A stretch of DNA of 64,000 nt from Hippophae tibetana. Its lineage: Eukaryota > Streptophyta > Magnoliopsida > Rosales > Elaeagnaceae. Under the pieces are notes generated by a model that was given only the letters and a program-made list of their open reading frames with translations, ran no database searches and had not been told where the DNA came from. Every line of letters starts with the position of its first letter. Within the stretch, counting starts at the first letter, position 1. The position numbers and the translations under genes were made by a program. Positions 44,050 to 55,430 of the stretch are shown here, piece after piece. The stretch spans positions 62,590,938-62,654,937 of the forward strand of contig CM072812.1 in assembly GCA_037013495.1 (NCBI GenBank), read 5' to 3'.

Positions 44050-45310
44050 AACAATTGACCTTAGAGCAATTGTTTTTTACATATGGAATTTTTAGTGTAC
44101 CTTAGAACGATATTTTCTCACTTTAAAAAACATTTGGGATATGTACTTGGGCACCTCTTTATCCTACTTAGGTGTCATATTATTTCAAAGGGCCTTAATA
44201 TAGTGTCAATTTCAAGGATTAACAAGTAAAATCCATGTAAGGATAGAGGTGTGGAAAATGATCACCCTTTTGTTGGAGGGCATAAATATTTGATTTCTTC
44301 AATCATTCAGAGTATGCTTCTTTATTCCTTATCTATATAGCCTAAGTTAGTCTTATAGAGTTTAACAAAGGTCAACCAAAATTTCTTTTTGTAAGGGAAG
44401 GCAAATAAACTTTAATGGTTCATGTTACTTGGAGCAATTAAAATCATCCTCTAAAAGAAAAAAAAGGTTTCAACTTGCTGGACCTTGGCTTCTTAAATGA
44501 GGCCATGTTAATAAAGTTTTCCTAGTAGGTTATAATAGGGGACTCTGGCACACTACATTACTTGTAGATACGATACTAGGATAGAGGAAGCTTTACAGAA
44601 TTATTATGTTCGCTCTTCCATCTGCTCCAATTTACAACCTCATTATTTGATGATTTTGAAGGAATCTATATGGTTTATTGGTAGGAAATCTTCAGTACAA
44701 TTTTGGATTGATAATTGGTTGGGCACTCCTCTAATTGAAAGAATAATTAACCTCAGTAAATCTGTTAATGCATTGGTTATTAGAGGATTATTTACATGTG
44801 GATGGTTGGCATCTACAATATTATTTTGAGGACTTCTATCTTGATATTTCCTTAAAGATTTGCTTGATATTTGTTGGAATAGGCACAGACACCAGAATTT
44901 GGACATGCCAACTTAAGGGAGGAATCATTACCAAAGAGGCCTAAGATTCTTTATGTGTAGTCAAGGAACTTAGACGTTGATGTAGGGCAATTGGGCACTT
45001 TGGATACCGCCCTCACTATCCATTTTACTCTTGCATGTTAATTAGAACAAACTTCTCTCTAATTTGTAGTCAAAGAATATGGGATATTCCTTCCATTCTT
45101 GATGCTTCTTTTGTGGCTTAGGGGAAGAAACTATCCCTAACCTTTTTTGAGTTGTCATTTCATAGATGTACTATAGCAACTAATTATAAGTCATTGCCTA
45201 GTAATTTATAGAAAGCATAGATTATTTCAATCATTTAGGTGATATGGATAGCTAAAATGACTATTAGTTTGAAGATAGACTTATGACTCTGAGTTCTACA
45301 TTTACCATAA
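44050..45310 (+). mobile_element. Decayed L1-type LINE, second segment
   Basis: Continues the LINE: LGHLPLSYLGVILF-type block near 44,145, then GRKYLISSIIQSMLLYSLSI near 44,280, and the C-terminal zinc-finger-type region WFIGRKSSVQFWIDNWLGTP near 44,670-44,730. The rest, to about 45,310, fits the decayed C-terminal part of ORF2. Multiple stops and frame changes are present. Orientation and order match the first segment, so both come from one insertion split later. Confidence 0.7.
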
Positions 45311-46666
45311 TTTAGGGCACTACACCAAAAGTGAATATTTTAGTACCTATTCCCAAAACTACCTAATTTTCATTTTATATCTTATTTGTATGCATACAAA
45401 TTAATCAATTCGACATCACACAATGCAGATTTGTATAGTACATAGGAATTTTAAAAACTTGGTTACATTTCTTTAATAAGTTTAAAGACAAGTTACAAAA
45501 TGTTATAAATATAAAAGTAATTAATTAGTAAACCTAAAATAAATATATTCTTTAATTATAAATCAAGATTTGTTCCATCTTAAAGATTTTTTAAACATCT
45601 AATTTAATCTCATTTAATTAATAACTTCCTTGGTCGGGCTTAAAATTGATAAATGAAATGAAATTAATCTCGTATTCATTTATACATGATTAAGCACATA
45701 TAATGTTTCTAATGCCTCATTTTAAAATATTTTCTTTAATTATAAATCAAGATGTGGCCATCATTGATTTATAATTAAAGATTTTAAGAACATGAAAAAG
45801 ATTTTAAAATCTCATAATTAGCCAATCATAGCTAAATTAATAAAAGTTAATTCAACTATGAAAGATATCAAATTATAGAAAGAAATAAAAGATATAACAA
45901 TTAAAAATACCTCTTATTGTTCAAAAATGATTCTAGATCTCGAAAAAATTTGTCACGAGCTTTCTCTAAATCTTTGGATCTAAAATCTACAACTATGGTT
46001 ATTGTTACAATAAATAAAATATGAGAACATAATGAAACTTAACTTCCTATTTATAAGAAAATGTAATGTATAGAGGTCAGAATCAAAATTTCACTTCATG
46101 CACTCTACGACATGCATTTTTTTCCCGTTATGGCACAAAAACTTATCATGTTCCCATAATTTAACAGGGGAGATGTGCACCATGGCATGCAAAGTTTGTC
46201 TTGAAATTTTCCTTGTACACCTTACAAACTTGTTGATTTTTGATGTAAGGCTTACATGCATTAGTTTTTTAAACTCTTATGGTGAGAAATAAGTGTTCCA
46301 AGTGTTGTTGTTCATGTGTTGACAAGTGAAAGAGTCCACGATCTAGTGCACAACCAGGGAAAAGAGATATAGATTCCTAAATGGCTCATTCTTATAAGCA
46401 ACAAAAAGGATAAAAACTTAAAATAGAACACTGAGTAGAAGTAGTGATAATATAATATTGAATATGTAGAAAAATTTCAATAACAAATATTATGTGATGA
46501 CTAAAAAACAGATAAGAAATTTATAAGTGTTCTAATAAGAGTTTAAACAATTGTATGTTGTAACATAAACATTTCAAACTCAGATTATACCAGCACAATA
46601 ATAGAGTATACATAACACACAATATAACAAGGTAAACTCATATAGAGACCGTATCTATATGGTAAC
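45311..46666. other. AT-rich unassigned region with a CACTA-like end, a hairpin and LTR-like sequence
   Basis: At 45,318 CACTACACCAAAAGTG resembles a CACTA terminus, but no partner end is found. The motif TCTTTAATTATAAATCAAGAT occurs near 45,551 and again as one arm of a perfect hairpin at 45,733-45,781. On the minus strand, TTATAAATAGGAAG near 46,050 and the CATGGTGCACATC-type sequence near 46,180 look like a U3/TATA portion of an Athila-related LTR, not delimited further. Confidence 0.35.
45733..45781. repeat. Perfect 18-bp inverted repeat with 13-base loop
   Basis: TCTTTAATTATAAATCAA at 45,733-45,750 and its exact complement at 45,764-45,781. Confidence 0.9.
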
Positions 46667-48012
46667 TGATGAGTGCTTAAAATTATTTAATATATCATGA
46701 TTTTATGTACTTTAAATGATAAAATATATCTATATTCCCATAGTTTTATTATCTTTTTAAACAAGTCTATCTTTTCAGAGTCACAAGTATGTTTTTTTTT
46801 TCTAGGTATTTTAGCTTCAAAATGATTTAATTGATCAACACTCAAAAAATAGTTCCTGAAACCACTCCATTACAACATTGAAGCTTAAAAGATAACATAT
46901 GTAAAACTTACATATGTTCTAAACCATTGAAAAAGGGCATACAAGAAAATAGGGGTTCTAATTGTTAAGTGGAATACAGACCACAATATGGATAATTTAT
47001 GTGTCGTAACACAAGGCTAACAAAGTGACATTCATGCATTTCAGAATTATTTCATACCACAGTATGGAAAAAAAATGTACCACAATACCCACCTTCTAAT
47101 CCACCATTTTCTTCTTTTCAACACCTATAAATTAGAGCCCAATTTTTCATTCTAACATATCTCATAGCTTCTTTCTTAGAAGAATTCTTATTTCCTTTCA
47201 AGCTTTTCTTTTCTTTTAATAGTTTCAAAGTCCTTCTCTCAAATTGAGAGTTGAACAAGTTTAGTTTATGTATTAACTTTAGTTTCAATCAATAAATAGT
47301 GTTGGTAATTTTATTTGGAGGATTTCTAGAATAGGAACGATACTAAGATTCTATAAGGATACAATTGAGGTATAATTTAAATGTATTCTTTTGAGATTAT
47401 CTTTATGTGTTGTTTTACATGCTATGTTTAATTTATTGATCGTTTATTAAACTATAAATTCCTGGCTATAAATAGTATGGGATATTAGTAATGTTATTAT
47501 GCTTGTGAAATATTAAAGTTGGTAAAATATTTTTATAAAATGAATTAAGTTTTATTTCTTTCTCAATATTTAAACAACTTTTTGTTAAAGAAAAGTAGAT
47601 AGCTTAGTATTTTTCATAATAAACATGGGAGTTAGATTTAGGATTTGATTATCTAGATCTTATTTAGAATTAACTCTTAGATGTTAAATAACATATTTTG
47701 GATTTGATTTAGAGAACTCTATTTAATATTTTTTTAAGATTTACTATTAGAAATATATTTATAACATATTTTTCATAATAAATTTAAAATTTTAAATTTA
47801 AAAGTTAGTTTTCAAATACTTAAGTCATAAACCTAACTTATTCAGTTTGATTGAAAATTCTAATTGCATGCTCTTCCTTAAGCTATAATTAGATAGTTTG
47901 TTAATTCCTTATAAATAAATCAGAATTTAATAATTAATCGGTTGGTAATCCTGGCCTTAGGATATTAATTGATTTATTATTAATAAAAGAATCTGAATCC
48001 TGCCTTAGATTG
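46667..48012 (+). repeat. Older Athila LTR, plus orientation
   Basis: Starts TGATGAGTGCTTAAAA like the young LTRs read on their sense strand, then follows them (ATGATTTTATGTAC, CTATCTTTTCAGAGTCAC, and later GTTATTATGCTTGTGAAATA near 47,490). GTAAC at 46,662-46,666 may be the target duplication. Similarity ends at about 48,012, where an oppositely oriented LTR fragment begins. Clearly diverged from the young LTRs, so old. Confidence 0.65.
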
Positions 48013-48439
48013 TTAGGCGCCATGGCATACATTGATTCTACACTACGACATGAGACAAATTTCATGTGTTAAATTACTCGATCCACTACTCTCATACTGC
48101 GACACATAAAATACCACGTCGTGACACACTTCTCACTAAACTTTTGGAAGCCCTCTTTGAATTACACCACTTTCATTGGTTTGGAACATATGTAAACCTT
48201 ACATATGTTAATATTTTATGCATCAATGTTGCAATAAAGTGCTTTCAAGTACTATTCTTTGAGTGTTGATTAGTTGAATCATTTTGAAATTAAAAATACT
48301 TGCAAAGTAATAAAAAATACTCATAATTCTGAAAAGATAGATTTTTTAATAATATGATTAAAATATGCAAATAAAAATCTAGTTTGGCATTTAATGTGCA
48401 TAAAGTCACATTATATTTAGTGCTTTTAAGTACTAATCA
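48013..48439 (-). repeat. Older Athila 3' LTR fragment, minus orientation
   Basis: Read on the minus strand it starts TGATTAGTACTTAAAAGCAC at 48,439 and matches the start of the plus LTR at 46,667. It abuts that LTR head-to-head near 48,012. A CTACTCCCAACCAG polypurine tract complement follows at 48,440. Confidence 0.65.
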
Positions 48440-48651
48440 CTACTCCCAACCAGATTCTTACTAAGATCTAGCGAGAAAAGTGAAAAACCAAAAACAAAAA
48501 CTAAAATAAAATTAAACTATCTTAAATTATTTTTGTAGATTAACACAGTTGTATTTAACGCATATAACAAGCCTTTAAACCTCTAGGTTATCATAGTGGA
48601 TGAGTTTAGGTCTTGTGACTGTTTTCAAAAAGGTTACCCACAAACATCAAA

Positions 48652-49716
48652 GGGTTTTTGTCTATAATGGGTATATCCCATTCAAAAGTTTAAAAAGAGG
48701 CTCTTTGTTAATTTAGTTTAAAAAATGCTCTTTCTAACCTCTCAATCAAGTAACAAGTTATTTTTTTTCTCTCCTCTTTCAATTATCATCTCAATTTTTT
48801 TTCTCTCTCCTATTTAAATTCCTAGCCCAGTTTTTTTTCTCTTTTTATTTTAAAAACAAGACAAAAAAATATTTTAATTACCCTTTGCAGCTTTAAAGTA
48901 CCGAATACAAAAATTATAAACTTTTGAGTGAATAAAAAATAATAAAAATAATTTATATTTATAAAATACAAAAATATATTTAATAATAAATATATAATTT
49001 GTTATAATAAATAACTTATCAAAATTTTATTATAAATTTACTTAAAATAATAATAATAATAAATTATAAAATAATTACAAAATTAATAATATTTATTATT
49101 ATAAAATAAATTATAAAAACTCGGCTAATAATTATAATAATATTATATTAGATAATATTTGTACACAAATTTTACTATGTAATGTTTTATGTTTGTATTG
49201 TATATTATAAAAAGTTAGATAGAGAGGTTTCACAATTCTTTTTAATAATTTAATTATTTTTATGAATATTATTTTTTATATCATAATTATAATTAATATT
49301 ATAATTATTTATTAAATATAATTATAATTATATTTAATAATAATAATAATTTATTATATTATTTATGAATTATCAAAATATTTAGCAAATGATTTTCAAT
49401 ATATGTATAAATTTATATTTATTTTATTGTAAAATAAATTATTTTTATTTTCTGAAATAAATTTTTTAATATATGATATGATAAAAAATATTTATGTATT
49501 TAAAATTAATTATAAATTTATAAGATGTTAATATTTTTTATGTTTATAATAATTATTTTTTTGTAAAATAAAGCTAATATATCTTTTTTTTAAATAAAAT
49601 TGATTAAAAAATTTGCTTTTAAGTTTAAGGTAAGATCTTGCCTTTTTTAAAAAAAATCCTACTTATGCCCATTTTTAAACTATTGTCTAAAAGTTGGCTC
49701 TTATAGACAAAACCCC
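48652..49716. mobile_element. Non-autonomous Mutator-like element with 9-bp target duplication
   Basis: 1,065 bp. The exact 9-bp direct repeat AACATCAAA flanks it (48,643-48,651 and 49,717-49,725). Ends are inverted: left GGGTTTTTGTCTATAA, right complement GGGGTTTTGTCTATAA, with weaker similarity further in (AGTTTAAAAA). A 9-bp duplication is the hallmark of Mutator-like elements. The interior is extremely AT-rich and non-coding. The duplicated target sequence is part of the Athila tail, where the young element reads ACAAACATTGAACT (about 2,670), confirming the insertion site. Confidence 0.8.
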
Positions 49717-49725
49717 AACATCAAA

Positions 49726-51499
49726 CTTAAAATGTAAAAATAAAAAAATAATTAATAAAAACATACAAATAGCACATAAATAAATAATAAACTAAATTTT
49801 AAACAAAAAAATGAAAAATGAAAAATAATAAAGTAAAAAGAATAGCAAAACTTCTCATGCTTCTAAACTCTTTTAAATTCACAACTAAAATCCATAGTTT
49901 AAGTCATTTTAATAATTTTAATATTTATTGTTTGTCAACTTTTAGTGCATGGATTTGTATTTTCATAGTTTGAATATTTAGCATCCATTAATGTTTCAAG
50001 TTTTAGTGCATAGAATTCGAATTCGCTTCAACTCTAACCTCACAAGATATGCTCTCAATAATATTGACTCTATTGGTTTAAGCACTGATTCAAAGGTGTA
50101 TACATATAAAATTTATTTAAAAAGATGAACTAGTAGGTTCGCATATGCTTAAAGAATAAAATGTTCAAAGTAGTGCATAATAATGATCTTATGAAAGGAT
50201 TTATGAAGAAATCAAATATAATTTTCATGCATAAAATGAAATCAATAAATAAAAATTTCAAGTTATATGCTTTAGAGATGAGAAAAATGCAATGAATTAT
50301 TGGGGATTTATTTCCTATCTTTCTTTTGTATTTAGCCATTCCTCACAACTTGGTAGGCTATTTGGGTCATATTATTTTATTTTTCTCTCTTTTTATTTTT
50401 CTTTCTCCCTTTTTTAGATATATATATATATATATATTATAAAGAGGACACATGTATAGTTTGTACATATTTTTTATGATATAATGTGCGGCTAATTTTT
50501 GGCTTTTACTTTGTATTAGCTTAGGTAACCCCATATATGTCTATTTTTTTTTAAAGTTGTGTATGAATGAGGAAGTGCATATACTTTCAATTTCCACTTA
50601 ATTCATTCAATTTAAGCAATAAAAATAAATATATGACATTTTATTAGATGTAAAAATCCTAGCATTCAATACAAAACCTATAGAGATGATCTAACAATTT
50701 GAAATTGATAAAAAGAGTGTTTAAAAGAGTAGAAAAAATATTATCACTTTGAATAGAAAGATAATGGCTCAAAATATTTTTACAAGGTAGTCTTCACTAT
50801 TTTATTCCTAAATATCGGTTTTGAGTTTATTGCAATTTCTACATTTTATCATGAAATGCAAATTATGACAAAAACTAACTAATTATCACACTACCTTATG
50901 ATATCTTCAAGAAATTAATCTAACAGTGTAAAGATTTAATCATTTACTTAAAATTAAATAAAAGTCATGATAATTTTGGAAGAATACTTTAAAGATTAAC
51001 CTAAAATTCCTAAAACAATAAAAATAAATAAAAGCACACAAAAATAAAATATAAACACATGTAAAAATGTGAAAATATGTTTAATTAATTCAATTTTATA
51101 AAGATGTAACTTTTCTCCCAACCAGTTACTTACATTGCCCTCAATGTAATAATTGCAAATTAAGGAGAAAGAGTAAAAAAAAATAGAAAAGTTATCCATT
51201 TGTTGAACCTACTCTAGGAAAGTTATCCAGTTGCGGAGCCTGCTCAAGTATTGATGAGGAATTGCAAGTGCATCCATAATTCCAAACATTTAAATTTACA
51301 CAGAAAAACTATGTATTTCTCACAAATTTCAACAATTAGTTATAAAATTAATAGTTCTAAACAATTTTCACATGACAGGAAAAAACAATAATTAACATAA
51401 AACAAAATCAAACATAGTATTCAAAAATAAGTAAACTAAAGTTCTCAAAATAAAATATAAAAAATTAAAACTCAGGAACAAATTTGAAGCCTAGTCCTT
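49726..51499 (-). other. Untranslated tail of fossil A
   Basis: Similar in order to 2,680-4,200 of the young element, for example at 50,030-50,600 and 51,110-51,180. No gene is seen. A short TA microsatellite lies near 50,420-50,440. Confidence 0.6.
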
Positions 51500-52490
51500 C
51501 ATGTCATCTAGATCTTATTCTTCAGGTTGAGTTATAATTGGTTCATTTCATACATCAGTTGGTTATGATCCACCTGATCATGATGCTATCAATTCAGAAA
51601 TGAAGCTTGTTGGATAGTGTAGGCTTATTGTTATTCATCCATGTAGCTCATTTTTTCACCAAAATTATGAATTTCATTTTTTACAGTTAGCTTTGATGAA
51701 GAAATGGCCATTCTTTCCCTTTAAGCTATGTTGGTACTAAAGGTGAGTTCATTAAAATAGGCCATATTTAATAATTTACTAGGTTGAATTATAACTTCAC
51801 CTTTTGAGTAAGGTACCCCTGCGTTCTTACATAAAATAGTGACTAATTGGGGGAAAAAGTAACTCAATTGATGATTGTTTGTAGATAGTTTGATCCTATG
51901 GTGAATTATATTTCCTCCATATATATACATCTTAGATGTAATAGTATATAGTAAAATTGCCCTCTTTTTATCAACAAAATTGTAATGTTTGGTGGGAATT
52001 AATCTTGAACACATAAGGTAATGCCAAATGTGGGAAACCTTATCCAAATTACTTAGCTTCAAGTACTGTATCATAATTGACATTACTTAAATATATTTCA
52101 TACTCACCTTGTCCAATATTTACTAAATAATAAGGAGCATTTGTATCATTTAGCCCAAATAAGACTAGTACATCTTGTATCTTAACTACATTATCAAAAT
52201 CGTCAGGAAAATTAGTATAGAATTTAAGAATAAGTGATTCTAAAGCAACATAAGATTTCTTAACAAAATTTGTTCATCCTAATGCTACTATAACCTCAAA
52301 AATTCTTCAAATTAGGCATTAGCCCCCAAATTAAAATCCATCTATGTTTCAGGTATAAACCTTTATTTACTTCTATGGCTTTTTCAAAACTTAATTTGTC
52401 CTCATGACTTGAAAATTTAGTCCTATCATATTCCATAGAAGTTGAAACATCTTTTCCCTTACTATGCCTACCTCTTTTTGGTGTTATCCC
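51500..52490 (-). pseudogene. Athila-associated extra ORF remnant (putative plant transposon protein type)
   Basis: The minus-strand translation resembles the poorly characterised ORF often found between pol and 3' LTR in Athila-related elements, sometimes called env-like: a KRGRHSKGKD-type basic start near 52,470, YDRTKFSSHEDKLSFEKAIE near 52,430, and at 51,721-52,083 the block LIPTKHYNFVDKKRAILLYT, ending FPQLVTILCKNAGVPYSKGE. No signal peptide or membrane segment is evident. It carries several breaks and is not functional. The family assignment rests on pattern memory only. Confidence 0.55.
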
Positions 52491-53419
52491 AAAATTTCAA
52501 AAATATCTAATTTCCAAATGTTCTTAAATGATCCAGATAGAAGTAACACAAAATGATTTATACCATAATATTTTCCTTATCCCTCTTAGTCCAAATTAGG
52601 GTTTTGAACTCTTAATAATTCAAAACATAATCCACAAAATTTAGAGGATTTAATTTTAAGACTTAAATTCTAAAACTTTATGAATACATATGTTGTTGTG
52701 AATGAGAAAAATGAAGAACACCTTTCTTGAAGATGATGAAGATTTCTTGATATGGTTGATGATTTTTCAAAATTTATTGAGGGAATGGGTAGGAAAAGGT
52801 TAAGAAAGTGATTTTTATGAATGGTTTTGAAAGATTATGGAAGAAAAATGTAATTTTTGAGGGGTTTTAGGTGTTTGGGAGGAGAGAAAATGTTAGGGTT
52901 TGTGAAGAAAGTGAGAAACTTTGCAGGAAAAATGGGTGCTTTTGCGTAGGGTTGGAAATTATACAAAATAATTAATGCGTGCTATGGCGATATATTTTTG
53001 GTGTCGTACCATAACCCTTTTTCCTTTTCCACTAGTTTTTAACAGAAACATTCCTGTCACGGTAAGGTTTTATGTGTGCCGTGGCATGCATAACTTTACT
53101 TTACTTCCAATTTTTACAAGTTTTCCTCCTTTATTATTATTTAATATTATTTTAAAATTAAAATAATAACAAAATAAAAACAAAAATCTATACCTAAAAT
53201 AAAAACAATGAAATAATAAAATATATTTTTTATCTATGAATTAAATTAAATTAGAACAATAATAAAATAATAGATTACCCCATCCTGAATTATATTTACC
53301 ATCTTTAATGAGATGTTACACGAGAGATTTCATTATTTTGTAAGCTCAATATTCCCACATTATTGAGTTCTATTATTTTTCTGACCCGATAAATATTCTT
53401 TGCCTTGCTCCTACAAGGG

Positions 53420-54015
53420 CTCATTTAGCTAATCCACTTGTACTTCCACTTTCTTGATAAAAGCCTCCATGAAGTCCAAAATTCGATTTATTGGGAGGAT
53501 TCCCAAGCACCTATTGGTGGAATTTTTGGTCCTATTGATTTGAGCTCTTGGTGAATGGAGGATTGTTTTGCCTCTAGGAGAAAATTGGATGATTCCTCCA
53601 CCTTGGATTGTAGGTATTAGTATTATGATCATATCTCAATCTTGGTTGTAACCCTTAATACATTGATCTACTCAGATCTAGCATTTGTTTCACTTTGATA
53701 GGCACATATATTAGCACTGTATCAAAAATTACTACACAAGCCACATTATTCATTATTAGTTGTGACGTGTATGGTAAGAAGCACAACTTGCCTTGTCAGT
53801 TGTGCAAGTTGTATTTGTACTTTAGTACCAGAGTCTATTTCATGGACTCTGAAATTTCTCACTCAGGAGCTTTTCTACAATAAATTAGTACTAGCCTTGC
53901 ATACTCCTTCATAACAGTTTCCCTGAGTGGTCTAGCCTTCTTGATAATATATTAGGTTTATTTGTATTATTTTGTCAAGTATGAGAAGGTACCTTAAAGA
54001 GCTCCTACCTCGCAT
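53420..54015 (-). pseudogene. gag1-like remnant of fossil A
   Basis: Its C-terminal part aligns by eye with the young stand-alone gag (53,429-53,700 with 9,960-10,260, for example complement of GGATTGTTTTGCCTC), and near 53,990-54,015 with the gag1 start (complement of CTCCTACCTCGCATA). It is closer to gag1 than to the gag fused to pol. Incomplete, several breaks. Confidence 0.65.
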
Positions 54016-54666
54016 AAACTTATAAAAATTGAAATTAAAATCATATGTCGAGTATAAAAAATAAAAATAAAAAGATAAAATAGATCGACACGTATATTAA
54101 ATATTATATGTTTGTACACAAAAATATTAAATGCATAATACTTAAAACAATATAATGATACACAAGTTAGCAAAATATATTGTATAAGCAATAATTTAGT
54201 ACACAAAATAAAAGAATAATAAAATAATTATTAAATAAATAAAAATTAAAAATTAAAATAAAAGAAAAATAATTGTTTCAAATAAATACAAAGAAAAATA
54301 AAATAAAATTATTTTTTAAAAGAATTCTTTTAATTTTTATTTAAAATTTATAAATTTTATATTTTTTTATTCTTTTAATAAATAAAATCTTAGATTTTTC
54401 AAATATTTTAATATTTTAAAATATTATTATTATTATAATTTTTATTTTTTAAATTAAAAATAATATAACATAAAGTTTAAAAATATTTTTTTATTTTCAT
54501 TAAATAAATTTAAAATATCTTAAACTACTTAATAACCTACATGTTTTTAAAATTTTAAATAAAAATCACATTATTTACAACACAAATACAACACAAAAAG
54601 TTTTTAATAATTTGATAATAATTTTTTTAAAAAAGACATTCTTATCATATAACGGCGCCAAAAATT

Positions 54667-55430
54667 TGATATGCCAAAACTTGTTTTAAAATTGTTGTGT
54701 ACTTTAAAATAGCTCATTAGTGCACGAATTACTTATAGAAAATGATAAGTATACATCATTGAACACGAATTGTGTGTAATAAATATGTAAGTATACATAT
54801 TGTAACAAGTAATATAATGATAAGAAAAAATCGTTCACACCAAAATTATATTATTAGAAACTAATTTTAAAACTAAAAAATAAAAATTAATATATTTGTG
54901 TTTTTATATTTTAAGATAGCAAAATTCAAAGAAATAAAATAAATAACAATAATTAAATAACTCTGAATTGACAGCAATAATTAAAATCATAAAGTGCATT
55001 ACATTTCATCTTACTCTAAAGTATAACACATGATTGCGTTTTAATTTCTTTTCATAGAACTAAAAGTGTAAGGGTAAAGGTAATTCTTATTGGTTAGGCA
55101 TAAAATGTGACTTAAAGATATGAAAGGTTATTAATTTGGTTCAAATGGGTGACTACATATATTAATAATGTTTAGCTTGAATGGCTCAATCTCTCTTTCT
55201 AAATACTATTTAGAATCTTTCCTAAAGGGATGATAAAATAGATTTTAAAACCTGGTAGATCTCACCCACTTGTATATAACTCACCACAAATTTTCTCTTA
55301 ATAAAAATTAATCATGAATATGTGCAAAACAATTCGAATCGATCAATCAAAACTAGCGAGCATGTCACATGATTAATCTAAGTACCTTAACGAGCATGTT
55401 ATATTCCTTATCCTTGTCATGACAACAAAT
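54667..55430 (-). repeat. Older Athila LTR part between internal regions A and B
   Basis: On the plus strand it starts TGATATGCC directly after the primer site remnant and continues AGTGCACGAATTACTTATAG and AAATGATAAGTATAC as in the young LTRs. Internal-tail sequence resumes at about 55,430. Positions 54,745-54,980 match 57,863-58,090. Only part of an LTR is recognisable. Confidence 0.55.

Larger units (their letters stand above)
42290..44050. mobile_element. Foreign segment splitting the LINE; LTR-like, unassigned
   Basis: About 1.8 kb with no protein homology separates two parts of the LINE. It contains a GC-richer stretch (42,590-42,720) followed by a TATA-like TCTATAAAGG (about 42,710), a 40-bp tandem repeat, a 37-bp-spaced direct repeat and a near-palindrome at 43,994-44,017. 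TATA plus GC-rich upstream sequence suggests a solo LTR or part of one, but no matching ends or target duplication could be set. Confidence 0.35.
48440..54666 (-). mobile_element. Older Athila relative, internal region A (incomplete, many breaks)
   Basis: Minus orientation: primer site remnant (AACGGCGCCA complement, about 54,643-54,660), gag1-like remnant (53,420-54,015), an extra ORF of the putative plant transposon protein type (about 51,500-52,490), then a tail matching that of the young element and a polypurine tract at 48,440. No RT or integrase is recognised, so this resembles a non-autonomous derivative. A Mutator-like element (48,652-49,716) sits in the tail. The region between recognised parts is AT-rich with no other gene. 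Confidence 0.68.
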
